From the NCBI GenBank assembly GCA_964370765.1, contig CAYJKW010000004.1, positions 1 through 64,000 of the forward strand: a stretch of 64,000 bases of DNA. The letters are read 5' to 3'. Source of the DNA: CAYJBH01 sp964370765 (lineage in GTDB: Bacteria > Bacillota > Clostridia > Oscillospirales > Ruminococcaceae). The translations under genes and the position numbers were made by a program. The stretch's first letter is position 1. Each line of letters opens with the position of its first letter. Positions 41,189 to 51,332 of this stretch are shown one piece after another. The notes below the pieces were generated by a model. It saw only the letters and a list, made by a program, of their open reading frames with translations. It did not search any database and was not told where the DNA came from.

Positions 41189-42214
41189 ATGAGTAGTTAT
41201 GTTTTCTCAAAGGCAAATAGGTTTGAAGATTGCCCTCCGCTTGTGATAGAGTATCTTTCTACACTTGTTTCGGTAAAGGGTCGATCTAAACGCACCGTAA
41301 ACGCCTATTATATTGACCTACGTCTTTTTTTAAGATATATCGTACAAAGTAGATCCGACAGTTTTAGCGGAGAGATCGATAATAAATGTGATATAACCCA
41401 ACTTGATGAAAATTTTTTCGAGGGAATAAAAAAACTTGAGATCCTACGATTTTTAAACTTTCTCGCCTTTGACCGTGACACTGTAGAGTGTAAAGGCAAT
41501 GGCCTTAGCGCAACAGCTCGAGCAAGAAAACTATCGGCAATAAAAGGGCTTTACAAATATCTTGTAATCGAAGCCGGACATATAGACACAAATCCGGCAA
41601 AGGATATTGAAACACCAAAGATAAAAAAAACTCTACCAAAACATCTAACGTTAGATGAGAGCAAGCTATTGCTTACAGCAGAGGAAAAACCAGATGCACG
41701 AGTTTACTGTATGCTTATGCTGTTACTAAACTGCGGAATCAGATTGTCCGAACTGTGTGGAATCAATGTTACCGACATAAAATCAGATCAGATGCGGGTA
41801 GTTGGAAAAGGAGATAAGGAACGCACTGTATATCTAAACAAAGCTTGCATAGTGGCAATCGATAACTATATTGAAGAACGTAAAAAGATTGAAAATATTA
41901 TTGATGATAATGCATTATTTATAAGCCCTAAAACAAGAAAGCGATTAAGCGGCCGACGCATACAACAGATAATCGAAAACTGCTTTAAGCAGGCTGGTCT
42001 TGAAGGGCAAGGCTATTCTGTCCACAAGCTCCGCCATACCGCAGCAACACTACTTTATCGCTATGGCGGTGCAGACATGCTTGCACTTAAAGAAATTTTA
42101 GGACATGAAAATATCTCGACAACCGAAATTTATACCCATATATCGGATGAACAGCTAAAAAAAGTCGCTGCATCTTCCCCACTTGCCACTTTCGCACCGC
42201 CAAGCAAAACTTAG
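41189..42214 (+). CDS. tyrosine recombinase of the XerC/XerD type
   Basis: 341 residues from ATG 41189 (AGGA upstream; the open frame extends further but has no SD). It has an N-terminal SAM-like core-binding domain (about 10-145: SVKGRSKRTVNAYYIDLRLF, ARARKLSAIKGLYKYL) and a catalytic domain with the residues in order: Arg in NCGIRLSELCG, Lys in GKGDKERTVYL, HxxR in VHKLRHTAATLL, His in LGHENIST, Tyr in EIYTHI. Such proteins resolve chromosome dimers at dif. Its stop overlaps that of convergent ABC-F by four bases. Whether it is XerC, XerD or a further paralogue cannot be told. Confidence 0.9.
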   Translation: MSSYVFSKANRFEDCPPLVIEYLSTLVSVKGRSKRTVNAYYIDLRLFLRYIVQSRSDSFSGEIDNKCDITQLDENFFEGIKKLEILRFLNFLAFDRDTVECKGNGLSATARARKLSAIKGLYKYLVIEAGHIDTNPAKDIETPKIKKTLPKHLTLDESKLLLTAEEKPDARVYCMLMLLLNCGIRLSELCGINVTDIKSDQMRVVGKGDKERTVYLNKACIVAIDNYIEERKKIENIIDDNALFISPKTRKRLSGRRIQQIIENCFKQAGLEGQGYSVHKLRHTAATLLYRYGGADMLALKEILGHENISTTEIYTHISDEQLKKVAASSPLATFAPPSKT

Positions 42215-44082
42215 TCGTCCTCGTCCGCAATCAACTCATCCCACTCGATATATGCAGCGTCGTGCTTTTTGTGTGCATCCTCTATCTGGTTAGATATATC
42301 AGAAAGCAATTCGTGGTCGGTACATACTTGTGGATCCTGCAACCTTGCCGTAAGCTCCTTTATCAGTAATTCAGTTCTCTCAAGCTCTGCTTCCACCTCT
42401 TTTAGTCGCTGCCTTGCAGCGGCTCTTTTTTTACGATCCTCCGCCTTATTCTTAACAGGATCCTTACCAACAGGAGCTAGCTCCTGTTGGGCAGCCGTCT
42501 TTACATCCATCCAGTCCAATAATTCCGAAAAATTTTCAAAGCGGTAAAGGTTTTTATTCTTGATATATAAAATGGGGCAGGCAAGCCTTGACATCAAATA
42601 GCGATCATGAGACACTATTAATAAGGTTCCCTTATATTCACAAAGTGCATTAGTGAGACTTTCCCTTGTAAAAAGATCGAGATGGTTCGTTGGCTCATCC
42701 AACATCAAAAAATTAGATTTTTCCAGAGTCATCTCGGCAAGCCTTAGCCTTGCTGACTCCCCCCCTGAAAGGGTTGAGCAATCGGCAAATACATCATCAC
42801 CTTTAAATAAAAATCGTGCAAGTAGATCTCGGGCCTCCTGATCAGTAAACTTAGGTCTTAATGCCCTTATTGCATCAATAACTCTGCCGCTACGCAACTG
42901 CTGATGTTGCCTAAATATGGACAGTTCACACCCCATACCAAACCTAATAGTTCCGGTAGCTTTATGCTCATGGGCAAGGACTTTAAGCAGTGTAGATTTT
43001 CCGCTTCCGTTCTCCCCTGCAATTATAAACTTTTCATCCTTTAAAACATTAAAACTTGCATCCACTACCAGTTGTTTTTCTCCTGCCGAAATGTTCAGGT
43101 TTTTACAGGTCAAAATGTCTTTATATGGTTCGCTTGTTACATTAAAGCTAAAGCTGAAACGATTTCTCACAACATCTGGTCTTTGTGTTATCGTTAACTT
43201 TGCCAGTTGTTTTTCACGGCTCTTGGCCATCTTTGCGGTGGAGGCACGCACCTTGTTTTTGGCAATATACTCCTCCAACTTTTTAGCAACCTTAACATCT
43301 GCGTCATGTTGTTTTTGTTGTTGCTCGGCATTGGCTGCCTTTATCTCAAAATAATTTTCAAAGCGACCTTTAAAGGCCTCCATCCTACCTTTTTCTATCT
43401 CCCAGATTATGTTACAGACATTATCTATAAATGCACGATCATGGGTAACCGAAATGACTGCACCTTTAAAACGAGTAAGTTCTTGCTCTAAAAAGGTAAT
43501 TGTAGAAAAGTCAAGGTGGTTTGTCGGCTCGTCAAGCAACAGAACATCAGGTGCATTTAAAAGCAGCCGTGCAAGGCGAAGCCTTGTGGCCTCCCCACCC
43601 GATAATATGGAGGTTTTGCGGTCATGGTATTCTTTGCCAAAACCAAATCCGTTTAATATCTTAGCGATATTAAGGTCTGCATTGTAGTAATCATATGCAA
43701 GTACAATACGCTCAGCATCATCATGCTTTGTAATAAGTTTATGGTTATCGTGATCATCTACCAGCAGCCGTTCAAGCTTACGCATCTCTTCAACCGCATC
43801 TTTTGCAGGTCTAAATACAGATTTCATCTCGGATAGGACTGTTCCGCCATCTTCAAAATCATTATGTTGTGAAAGATATCCGATCCTTAGCCCAGCAGCT
43901 ATAAAAAGATCTCCGTTATCTTGTTGGTATTCTCCTGCTATTATTTTAAGCAATGTTGTTTTTCCGGCGCCATTACCGCCGATAATGGCAATTCGATCGC
44001 CCGCCGAAATTACTGCCGTTATACCATGCAGTATCTCGTTTGCGCCAAAGCCTTTTTTAATGTTGTTAAGTTGTAGTATCAT
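42211..44082 (-). CDS. ABC-F family ATPase
   Basis: 623 residues from ATG 44082, where MILQLNNIKKGFG is the normal ABC-F start. Two ABC domains without membrane segments: Walker A GGNGAGKTTLLK (about 34) and GENGSGKSTLLK (about 345), signatures LSGGEATRLRLARLLL and LSGGESARLRLAEMTL, Walker B LLLDEPTNHLD and FLMLDEPTNHLD. A charged linker joins them and a coiled-coil tail ends the protein. ABC-F proteins act on the ribosome E site in translation rescue or antibiotic resistance; the linker is not of a clear resistance type. It overlaps the hydrolase gene by 17 bases, so the two are coupled. Confidence 0.93.
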   Translation of the reverse strand: MILQLNNIKKGFGANEILHGITAVISAGDRIAIIGGNGAGKTTLLKIIAGEYQQDNGDLFIAAGLRIGYLSQHNDFEDGGTVLSEMKSVFRPAKDAVEEMRKLERLLVDDHDNHKLITKHDDAERIVLAYDYYNADLNIAKILNGFGFGKEYHDRKTSILSGGEATRLRLARLLLNAPDVLLLDEPTNHLDFSTITFLEQELTRFKGAVISVTHDRAFIDNVCNIIWEIEKGRMEAFKGRFENYFEIKAANAEQQQKQHDADVKVAKKLEEYIAKNKVRASTAKMAKSREKQLAKLTITQRPDVVRNRFSFSFNVTSEPYKDILTCKNLNISAGEKQLVVDASFNVLKDEKFIIAGENGSGKSTLLKVLAHEHKATGTIRFGMGCELSIFRQHQQLRSGRVIDAIRALRPKFTDQEARDLLARFLFKGDDVFADCSTLSGGESARLRLAEMTLEKSNFLMLDEPTNHLDLFTRESLTNALCEYKGTLLIVSHDRYLMSRLACPILYIKNKNLYRFENFSELLDWMDVKTAAQQELAPVGKDPVKNKAEDRKKRAAARQRLKEVEAELERTELLIKELTARLQDPQVCTDHELLSDISNQIEDAHKKHDAAYIEWDELIADEDD

Positions 44083-45013
44083 GTAAATTATGTGCATTAA
44101 GCCAATCTATCAGCTGTGCAATTACCTCATCTTTATTTATTTCGTTTGTAAGTTCATGTCTTGCCTGTGGGTACAATTTAAGTTGTGTATCGATTACACC
44201 GGCCTGTTTATAAAGATTATAGGCTTCGGTAACACCAACACCATAAAGACCTACCGGGTCATCCTCGCCACTTATAAAAAGTATAGGCAAATTTTTTGGT
44301 GTTTTGCGAATATTATTTAAAAGATTTGACCTGTAGTTTACAGTAAAAAGTTCGACTAGCGCCGATGTGGTAAACTTAAAGGTACACTTTTTATCTGCTA
44401 CATACCTATCTACAATATCAGTATCACGGGTAAGCCAATCCATCTGGGTTCGCGGTTTCTCTATTCTGTTACAAAAGCTTTTAAACGCAAGATCGTTAAG
44501 CATATCAGAATATCCAAGGGGGCCCTTTATCTTAGTTATAGTGTCGGCTAAATGTATTGCAAACTTTCCGGCAGGGTTTGGGCCTCCGGTGCCACTAACA
44601 ACCAGCCCTGTCGGTAGCTCGTTATAGGTAAAGCAGAACACTCTTGCAAAAAAGCTTCCCATACTATGTCCAAACAAAAAGTACGAAAGACCCTCATACT
44701 CTTTTTTAAACCTATCAAACACAATTTTCATGTCACCAAGCAAAAACTTATAGCTTCCCTTTTCCCCAAAATAACCATCAGATCCCGAATTGTCAGATGT
44801 TTTCCCATGGCCTAGATGATCGTTTCCTACAACAACATATCCTTTATCGCATAGGTTATTGGCAAACGCTTTATATCTATTTATATACTCTGTCATTCCA
44901 TGCGCAATCTGCACAACACCTATGGGCTTTATACCTTTAGGCTCCATCCTATAAACCGCAATGGTATTTTCATTATCGGAAGATGGCATTGAATCAATAA
45001 TAAAATCCTGCAT
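44066..45013 (-). CDS. alpha/beta hydrolase, monoacylglycerol-lipase-like
   Basis: 315 residues. VVGNDHLGHGKTSDNSGSDG is the HGXG-like oxyanion and HLHGHG region of lysophospholipases/monoglyceride lipases, the nucleophile elbow is FLFGHSMGSFFAR (Ser about 115), the acid lies in LFISGEDDPVGLYG, and the His in YPQARHEL. No signal peptide, so cytoplasmic or membrane-associated. It probably cleaves a lipid ester; the substrate is not determined. It is coupled to the ABC-F gene by overlap. Confidence 0.87.
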   Translation of the reverse strand: MQDFIIDSMPSSDNENTIAVYRMEPKGIKPIGVVQIAHGMTEYINRYKAFANNLCDKGYVVVGNDHLGHGKTSDNSGSDGYFGEKGSYKFLLGDMKIVFDRFKKEYEGLSYFLFGHSMGSFFARVFCFTYNELPTGLVVSGTGGPNPAGKFAIHLADTITKIKGPLGYSDMLNDLAFKSFCNRIEKPRTQMDWLTRDTDIVDRYVADKKCTFKFTTSALVELFTVNYRSNLLNNIRKTPKNLPILFISGEDDPVGLYGVGVTEAYNLYKQAGVIDTQLKLYPQARHELTNEINKDEVIAQLIDWLNAHNLHDTTT

Positions 45014-45066
45014 TCTAGCTCCAGTGTATATTATAGTATTTCTACTATCGTATTTTAATTAGCACA

Positions 45067-46314
45067 TTAACCCTCTGTCAATTTATTTTTTACCATTTTA
45101 TCAAACTCATCGAAAATCAAATTGTATTTATCTGTAACCGGTGTGGCTCGTTCTTTTAAAAATTCTTCAATCTCCTTATAGTTATCCTCGACTACTGCGA
45201 CTATACCGGCATCAAGTTTTCCGCCTTCAACCATATCTTTAAAGATTGACAGTGTTTTCTCCCAGCTGTAATGATCTTTATAACTACGTCGCCCAAGCAG
45301 TGCACTGGCAATATCTGCTACTGCCACAATGCGTGAGCTAATCGACAGCTCTTCAGCCTTTAAGCCTCTGGGATAGCCTGTACCATCAAGTTTTTCATGA
45401 TGATTAACGGCAATATCTACAGTGTCACTGTCAATCACATCGTACAAAATATTACGTGTTTCGCTGACATGCTCTCTCATTATCTCCATCTGAACATCGT
45501 TTAATCTTCCATTGTACTCAAGAATCGATGTTGGGGTTGTTATCTTGCCTATATCATGAATCAAAGCTGCTGTATATATTTGAGATAAGCTTCTATCGTC
45601 AAGTCCCATTTTTTCGCCAATGTATATACTTACCGACGTAGTATTAACCGAATGAAGCATTGTTGCAGGGCTTTTAAAATCAATTGAGTATATCATCATC
45701 AATAAAAACTCTTCCGCCTGTTTGGTATTCAGCGTAAGTGTCGATAACATACTATCAAGAAAAGCATCAAGCCTATCATTTAAAGTTTCAGCATCCTCCT
45801 TCAAGACCTGTAAGGCTGCCTCAATATACTCCTTAGTAAATGAGTTGCTTTTTTCGATCAAATAAGATATTTTTTCAAAGGTCATCCCGGTAATATATCC
45901 AACATCAATTCTGTCAGCTATATGCAACAGCTTTGCATATTCTGCAACCACAACATCTGTATCATCAGGAATATCGGCGTAGTTGAAATGATGATACAAT
46001 ATTGCTTCAGAAAGTGCGCTTAAGGGTGATAAGTGCTTTAAAAATAGATGTCCGTATGCCGAGTGTTCATAAATATTCACGGTTTCGAATTTAACCATAC
46101 TATCGATTTCTTCGGTCTTATATGCTCCAATATCGTGAAACAATGAAAGAAGGTAGATGTTTTGACTATCTAGTTCAATATTACTTAGCTTTTTTGCAAT
46201 CTTAGATGCAAAATAAGCAACCCTTGTTCCATGGTCAATCAATCTTATGTCGTTGCATCTTAAAGTTCGTGCACATAGTTTTATGGCATTGTACCCATCA
46301 ATAAGTATTTTCAC
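45067..46314 (-). CDS. HD-GYP domain phosphodiesterase, tandem HD
   Basis: 415 residues with two HD domains. The N-terminal one has IDHGTRVAYFASKIAK and LSLFHDIGAYK (about 28-64). The C-terminal one is a full HD-GYP: ALIHDIGKITTPTSIL, MREHVSETRNIL, AVNHHEKLDGTGYPRGL (about 302-318) and VAVADIASALLGRRSYK. HD-GYP enzymes hydrolyse c-di-GMP to pGpG/GMP, so this may oppose the diguanylate cyclase at 33148-34878. It is not membrane-bound. Upstream mutS2 ends 32 bases before the start. Confidence 0.9.
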   Translation of the reverse strand: MKILIDGYNAIKLCARTLRCNDIRLIDHGTRVAYFASKIAKKLSNIELDSQNIYLLSLFHDIGAYKTEEIDSMVKFETVNIYEHSAYGHLFLKHLSPLSALSEAILYHHFNYADIPDDTDVVVAEYAKLLHIADRIDVGYITGMTFEKISYLIEKSNSFTKEYIEAALQVLKEDAETLNDRLDAFLDSMLSTLTLNTKQAEEFLLMMIYSIDFKSPATMLHSVNTTSVSIYIGEKMGLDDRSLSQIYTAALIHDIGKITTPTSILEYNGRLNDVQMEIMREHVSETRNILYDVIDSDTVDIAVNHHEKLDGTGYPRGLKAEELSISSRIVAVADIASALLGRRSYKDHYSWEKTLSIFKDMVEGGKLDAGIVAVVEDNYKEIEEFLKERATPVTDKYNLIFDEFDKMVKNKLTEG

Positions 46315-46346
46315 TATTTTCCCCTAAAAGTTAATGTAGTCTAGAT

Positions 46347-48722
46347 CTACTTTATTTCTACCACAGTCACCCCATCTTCGCCCTCACCGTATAATCCAAG
46401 TCGAAACTTTTTTATACTTCTATGAGTTTTAAGATGTTGATGCAATCCTTTTCGTAGTGCTCCTGTTCCCTTTCCGTGCACAAGATAAACCATTGTCAGA
46501 CCTGACATTACAGCATTATCTATAAATATATCGGCAAGCATACATGCTTCATCAACATTCTTCCCTATCAACATAAGTTCACTGCTGGCCTTGCGATCAG
46601 CTGTAGAAGTTACTCCCTGCTGCCGCACTCGTCGCAGCTGCTTTTTATCAGGCACTGAGGACCTTGTCGCCTTTGCAAGCCTTGTAAATTGTACTGTAGA
46701 ACGTATGTTGCCGGCAACTATTACCGCAGTTTTTTTCTTTTTGTCGACAGAGAACACAGATACGTTCCTCTGCAGATCAATCGAATAAACGTCATCCCCC
46801 ACATTACAATCAGTTATCGGAGTGATATCCTTATGTTGTTCTTTCTTAGCGATACCTGATAGGCCTTGCTCGGCCTGCCTATGCAACTCTCTTGCCTTAA
46901 CTGCCTTTTCGTTGCTACTCATACGCTCTTGTTTTTGCAGTTTTCTTATCTCGTCAGTAAGCTTATGTGCCTCCTCCTCTACAAGAGAAAGGGCTTTCCT
47001 TGCATTCCGCCTTGCCTCTTCCTTTATCTCCTCAGCCTTCTGCCTTGCAAAAAACTGTTCTTTTTTGGCAGATTCTAAGATTGAGGCTGCCTCTGCTTTT
47101 TGACTTTCAATAAAATCATGTTGGTTTTTCATCTCTATCTTTAGATTATCTAGTTCAGCGATAACCTTTTCAAACCTTTTGTTCTCTGCACTTAGGTGTT
47201 TTGTAGCTAGGTCAATCAAATCCTGCTTTAAACCCAACCTTCTGCCTATCAAAAATGCATTTGACCGACCTGGTACTCCTAAGATTATTTTATAAGTAGG
47301 GCGCAAAGTTGCAACATCAAACTCACAACTTGCGTTCTGCACTCCTTGAGTTTCAAGTGCAAATACCTTTAGCTCGGCATAGTGGGTAGTAGCTATGGTA
47401 GAAGCTCCTGCCTGCATAAGTTCCTCAATAATTGCAGTAGCAAGTGCTGCCCCTTCTGCTGGGTCGGTACCGGAACCAAGTTCATCTAACAGTACCAACG
47501 AGCTATTGTCTACATTATCGAGGATGTCCTTTATATTAGTAATGTGCGACGAAAAGGTTGACAAGCTTTGCTCAATACTCTGCTCGTCACCTATATCTAC
47601 AAATATATTATTAAAGCAACACACTACACTGCGTTCTGCTGCCGGTATTAGAAATCCATGCATTGCCATTGTTAACAATAACCCTACTGTTTTAAGGGTA
47701 ACGGTTTTACCGCCGGTATTTGGGCCTGTTATGATAAGTGTATTATGATCTTCGATACCAAGCCCTATATCTATAGGCACAACAACATCTTTTGCTATAA
47801 GTGGATGTCTAGCATTTACAAGAGAAAAGGATCTATCGTTTGATATGGCCGGCATGACAGCAAGCTGATTAATTGCAAGCCTTGCCTTTGCAATCATTAC
47901 ATCAAGTGCAACCATCGCATCGTAGCCCTTATAAAGCCTGTCAGACAAGGAGGCTACAACGCCGGTAAGGTCGATTAAAATTCGTTCAATCTCCCTCTGC
48001 TCTTCATTTTTAAGCTGCAATATCTTGGCATTTGCCTCCACTACTGCTGCCGGCTCGACAAATATAGTGGAGCCTGATGCCGAAACATCATGAATTACAC
48101 CGCCAAAATCCCCTTTATGCTCCGCCTTAATAGGAACAACATATCTGCCATTTCGCATTGCAACAACATTGTCTTGCAAAAACTTGCCGTTATCCTGTGA
48201 TTTGATTGTTTGCTCTAACTTGTTTCTAATAGATGCCTCGGTATTTGCAATGTCTCGCCTTATTCTAAACAGTTCGTTACTTGCCTTATCCGACATCTCG
48301 GTTTCGGATATAATAGAGTTTGATAATATTTCGGCAAAATCTTTGTTTTGATATAAAAGGAAAAAATCCTCTTCTAATACTTCGTTAAAGTTCTCTACAC
48401 TATCTCTGAATCTCAATAGCCGATAACCATTATTCAACAAACTTAGCACCTTAAGAAGCTCTCCCATGCTAAGCATACCGGAAAGTTCGGCCCTTTTTAT
48501 CACAGAGGGCATATCGTCATCTACCGTATAAAGAGATGGTGCTCCCTGCCCCTGACACATAACAGTGATGGCATCTACCTTTGCTAAGCGATACCTTATA
48601 TCCTCGGCATCGACAGATGCTTCGCATTGAAGTATTGCCTGTTTTGCAGCAGGACAGACTGCAAGTTCTGCTGCTTTATCTAATATTATATCAAATTCTA
48701 AAAGTTTTAAATTTTTATTCAT
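46347..48722 (-). CDS. mutS2: endonuclease MutS2
   Basis: 791 residues with the MutS2 layout: N-terminal clamp helices, MutS core ATPase with Walker A ITGPNTGGKTVTLKT (about 335) and Walker B LVLLDELGSGTDPAEGAALA, a long coiled coil (about 515-625), and the C-terminal Smr nuclease domain (VYLVHGKGTGALRKGL, about 750). Mismatch-recognition domain I is absent, as expected. MutS2 suppresses recombination or rescues collided ribosomes. It overlaps recO by 8 bases. Confidence 0.96.
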   Translation of the reverse strand: MNKNLKLLEFDIILDKAAELAVCPAAKQAILQCEASVDAEDIRYRLAKVDAITVMCQGQGAPSLYTVDDDMPSVIKRAELSGMLSMGELLKVLSLLNNGYRLLRFRDSVENFNEVLEEDFFLLYQNKDFAEILSNSIISETEMSDKASNELFRIRRDIANTEASIRNKLEQTIKSQDNGKFLQDNVVAMRNGRYVVPIKAEHKGDFGGVIHDVSASGSTIFVEPAAVVEANAKILQLKNEEQREIERILIDLTGVVASLSDRLYKGYDAMVALDVMIAKARLAINQLAVMPAISNDRSFSLVNARHPLIAKDVVVPIDIGLGIEDHNTLIITGPNTGGKTVTLKTVGLLLTMAMHGFLIPAAERSVVCCFNNIFVDIGDEQSIEQSLSTFSSHITNIKDILDNVDNSSLVLLDELGSGTDPAEGAALATAIIEELMQAGASTIATTHYAELKVFALETQGVQNASCEFDVATLRPTYKIILGVPGRSNAFLIGRRLGLKQDLIDLATKHLSAENKRFEKVIAELDNLKIEMKNQHDFIESQKAEAASILESAKKEQFFARQKAEEIKEEARRNARKALSLVEEEAHKLTDEIRKLQKQERMSSNEKAVKARELHRQAEQGLSGIAKKEQHKDITPITDCNVGDDVYSIDLQRNVSVFSVDKKKKTAVIVAGNIRSTVQFTRLAKATRSSVPDKKQLRRVRQQGVTSTADRKASSELMLIGKNVDEACMLADIFIDNAVMSGLTMVYLVHGKGTGALRKGLHQHLKTHRSIKKFRLGLYGEGEDGVTVVEIK

Positions 48723-49539
48723 CTTCCTTTACTTCTATAATAGGTTGCTGTTCCTTTGAAAGTTTATAGTAAAAATTAAGTGACTGCGGCTTTTTATCCA
48801 GGTGCCAAAACGTAAATTTTTCTACCTGTTTTACAAGGCCTTTCTGTTTTAGTTTCTTGTGCTCAAAGGAGAATATATGCTTTAAATCTGAAAAAACAAT
48901 ATGCCTCATTGCGGCTAAGTCGGCCGATGTAATGTTACATTCTATCTTATTATACTGTGCGCACTCGTTGCAAAGTATCTTACCTGATTTATAGTCAAAA
49001 TTGTGCGGTGATTCCTTATATTCACAGCAACAGCTACAGGCAACAAGCATCGGCATAAATCCATGGCCGGCCATTGTTCTTAACTCAAAAATAACCTTGT
49101 ATATGTCAAGGTCACGTTGCTTTTTCCCAATAAGATGCAATGTATTTAAAAAAAACGGAAGATGCTGCACTGCCTCCTCCGGGCTTGGCCTTACTATACG
49201 TATAAGCTCAGCAAGGTATAGAGCTAATGCAACCCCTTCCATAGAGGCGGTGAGTGAAAAAAACGAGTGTAGTGTCTCCGCCTCTTTCACGGTGAAAACA
49301 CCCTTACGCTCCGCTATTGTAAACTCACAGTAATGCAGAATCGATAATCCGGAAAAAAGCGCGTTTTTCGTACCTTTGGCATTTCGTGCAAAACACTCTA
49401 TCACCCCTTTTTTCTCTGTGTAAAGTGTAAGTATACGCTCTGCCTTAACCGTCTCTTTTTCGGATATTACTATACCTTTTGTAACAATATTGGATAGATT
49501 AACGGTCTGTTCTAAAGCCAAAGTTTTTAAGCTGTACAT
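48715..49539 (-). CDS. recO: DNA repair protein RecO
   Basis: About 274 residues from ATG 49539, although the family usually begins near the NIVTKGIVISEKET block at residue 17; TTG 49521 is another start and no SD decides between them. The N-terminal OB fold (TLYTEKKGVIECFARNAKG) leads to a C-terminal zinc-binding domain with CSCC and CNEC. RecO loads RecA onto SSB-coated DNA. It overlaps era by about 40 bases and mutS2 by 8, so all three are coupled. Confidence 0.93.
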   Translation of the reverse strand: MYSLKTLALEQTVNLSNIVTKGIVISEKETVKAERILTLYTEKKGVIECFARNAKGTKNALFSGLSILHYCEFTIAERKGVFTVKEAETLHSFFSLTASMEGVALALYLAELIRIVRPSPEEAVQHLPFFLNTLHLIGKKQRDLDIYKVIFELRTMAGHGFMPMLVACSCCCEYKESPHNFDYKSGKILCNECAQYNKIECNITSADLAAMRHIVFSDLKHIFSFEHKKLKQKGLVKQVEKFTFWHLDKKPQSLNFYYKLSKEQQPIIEVKEDE

Positions 49540-50386
49540 TGCTATCACGCCAACCCTCACGCACCTTAACAAAACACTTTAGGTTGACCTTTGAGCCAAA
49601 CAGCTCCTCCATATCAATTCTTGCAGCGCTGGCGGCTGATTTTAATGTGTTGCCACCCTTGCCAATTATAATACCCTTGTGGGTTTGCTTCTCACACACA
49701 ATATCAACATCAATATCTATGATGCCGGTATTACGCCTTGAAAACCTCTCGCATGTTACTGCAATACCGTGTGGTACCTCGTGCTCAAGCGAAAGCAGCA
49801 ACTTTTCGCGCAATAACTCCGCCACAAATGCAGTTTGTGGCATATCGGTAAAACTATCGTCCGGAAAATGATGTACATCCTCCTGTGCATAGGAAGAAAT
49901 TTTATCGAGCAATATTTCTGTTCCACGTTCCTCTAGCACCGAGATGCAAAGCACCTCCTCAAAGGCCCCTGTCTGCTCTAAAAGCTTACTCTGCATATCA
50001 ACCTGTTCGGGACTTAATAGGTCACACTTATTAAGTACACCTACAGCAGGTATCTTAGATTTTTTAACTCTTTCAATAAAATCAAGTTCACCCTGTGATA
50101 GTTTTTTAAATGGTGCAAATAGTGCAACAACCACATCCACCTCGGCCAAGGAACGCTTTGCATAGTCTGTCATGCGCTCACCAAGTTTTGTACGCACATT
50201 ATGCAACCCTGGCGTATCATAAAATACGTACTGCAGATCACCCTTGGTTACAATTCCGGTAATTTTACTTCTTGTTGTCTGTGGTTTATGGGTAACAATT
50301 GCTACCTTTTCACCTACAAACAGGTTCACAAGTGAAGATTTTCCGGCATTAGTACGGCCAATAATTGAAACAAATACACTTCGCAT
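49499..50386 (-). CDS. era: GTPase Era
   Basis: 295 residues. GTPase motifs: G1 GRTNAGKSSLVN (more often GRPNVGKST), G3 YDTPGLHNV, G4 LNKCDLL. The C-terminal KH domain shows GIIIGKGGNTLKSAASAAR, which binds 16S rRNA near its 3' end. Era helps 30S ribosome assembly. It sits after dgkA with a one-base overlap, the classic phoH-ybeY-dgkA-era-recO order. Confidence 0.97.
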   Translation of the reverse strand: MRSVFVSIIGRTNAGKSSLVNLFVGEKVAIVTHKPQTTRSKITGIVTKGDLQYVFYDTPGLHNVRTKLGERMTDYAKRSLAEVDVVVALFAPFKKLSQGELDFIERVKKSKIPAVGVLNKCDLLSPEQVDMQSKLLEQTGAFEEVLCISVLEERGTEILLDKISSYAQEDVHHFPDDSFTDMPQTAFVAELLREKLLLSLEHEVPHGIAVTCERFSRRNTGIIDIDVDIVCEKQTHKGIIIGKGGNTLKSAASAARIDMEELFGSKVNLKCFVKVREGWRDSNVQLKNFGFRTDR

Positions 50387-50838
50387 TATTTTTTCCTAAA
50401 ATTAAATATAAATAGATAAGATATTATTAAGCTTATGATAAACATAATCAGAAAGACAGGGGTTTGAATTAGCACAACCCCTATCTTTCCTATCTTATCA
50501 ATATCAAAAAACAGAATTAATCCTATTATAACGGCTACAACAGCATTAGTCAATACCGCAGCAGCAGCAATATCCTTTACCAAGCCTACATGCTCACAGT
50601 GGTTTGGTTCAAGCTTTTCCCACGTTAACTCTATTGCAGTGTTAATCAATTCTGAAGATATAACAAGCCCCATGGTTATAACTAACAGCATCCATTGTAT
50701 CTGCGAAAGCTCATACATGAAACCAAGCCAAATAACATAGGCGGATGCAACAAGGTGGAATCTTAAGTTCCGCTCGCCCTTAATACCAGCTAATAAACCA
50801 TCGGTAGCATACGTGAAAGATTTAAAAAACGCTTTCAT
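50386..50838 (-). CDS. dgkA: diacylglycerol/undecaprenol kinase
   Basis: 150 residues, a small membrane kinase of the DgkA family. It has GERNLRFHLVASAYVI, the catalytic SELINTAIELTWE (about 63-75) with the Glu/Asn/Glu residues, and CEHVGLVKDIAAAAVL. The Firmicutes enzyme phosphorylates undecaprenol for cell-wall carrier recycling. It carries an extra hydrophobic C-terminal segment (about 125-148) beyond the usual three helices. The start overlaps the ybeY stop by four bases. Confidence 0.93.
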   Translation of the reverse strand: MKAFFKSFTYATDGLLAGIKGERNLRFHLVASAYVIWLGFMYELSQIQWMLLVITMGLVISSELINTAIELTWEKLEPNHCEHVGLVKDIAAAAVLTNAVVAVIIGLILFFDIDKIGKIGVVLIQTPVFLIMFIISLIISYLFIFNFRKK

Positions 50839-51332
50839 CTATCGGTCTGAAATGCAGTTGTTCGAGGTAGCCCGAGCTGTGTCAATGTAAGCTCTTCCTT
50901 TTCTCTCATCTTTGCGGATTCAAGACCACCCTTTTCATGGTCATAACCTAAAAGGTGATACATGCCATGTACGGTTAAAAATGCAAGTTCACGCTGTATA
51001 TCATGACCATATCTATTCGCTTGCTCTACGGCTTTTTCTAAAGAAATAACTATATCCCCAAGTATAGCCGCGCCACTTTCCTTATTAATATCATATTTTC
51101 CATCTTCACCCATTGGGAAAGATAGTACGTCGGTTTTATCGTTAATGTTACGGTAATCATTATTGAGCTGTTTTATCTCTGCATTGTTGACAAGAGATAC
51201 TGTTACCTCGGCGTCTGACGGAAACCCCTCATTTTTAAGCACAGCTTTACAGCTTCTTCTAATAAGTATCCTTGTGCCTGTTGGGATCTTAATCTCGTTT
51301 TGCCGATCTATAATATAAACCCTGTCTTTCAT
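50835..51332 (-). CDS. ybeY: endoribonuclease YbeY
   Basis: 165 residues from ATG 51332, preferred to the longer frame because AAAGG lies before it and the protein then begins MKDRVYIIDRQNE as in the family. The zinc site is intact: HGMYHLLGYDHEK (H-x3-H-x5-H, about 120-132). YbeY is involved in 16S rRNA 3' maturation and ribosome quality control. It overlaps phoH by 44 bases. Confidence 0.94.
   Translation of the reverse strand: MKDRVYIIDRQNEIKIPTGTRILIRRSCKAVLKNEGFPSDAEVTVSLVNNAEIKQLNNDYRNINDKTDVLSFPMGEDGKYDINKESGAAILGDIVISLEKAVEQANRYGHDIQRELAFLTVHGMYHLLGYDHEKGGLESAKMREKEELTLTQLGLPRTTAFQTDR

Noticed and set aside
41189..42214. Integrase marking a mobile element
   Set aside because: No attachment-site repeats, phage or plasmid genes surround it, and it sits among housekeeping genes; a chromosomal Xer-type protein is simpler.
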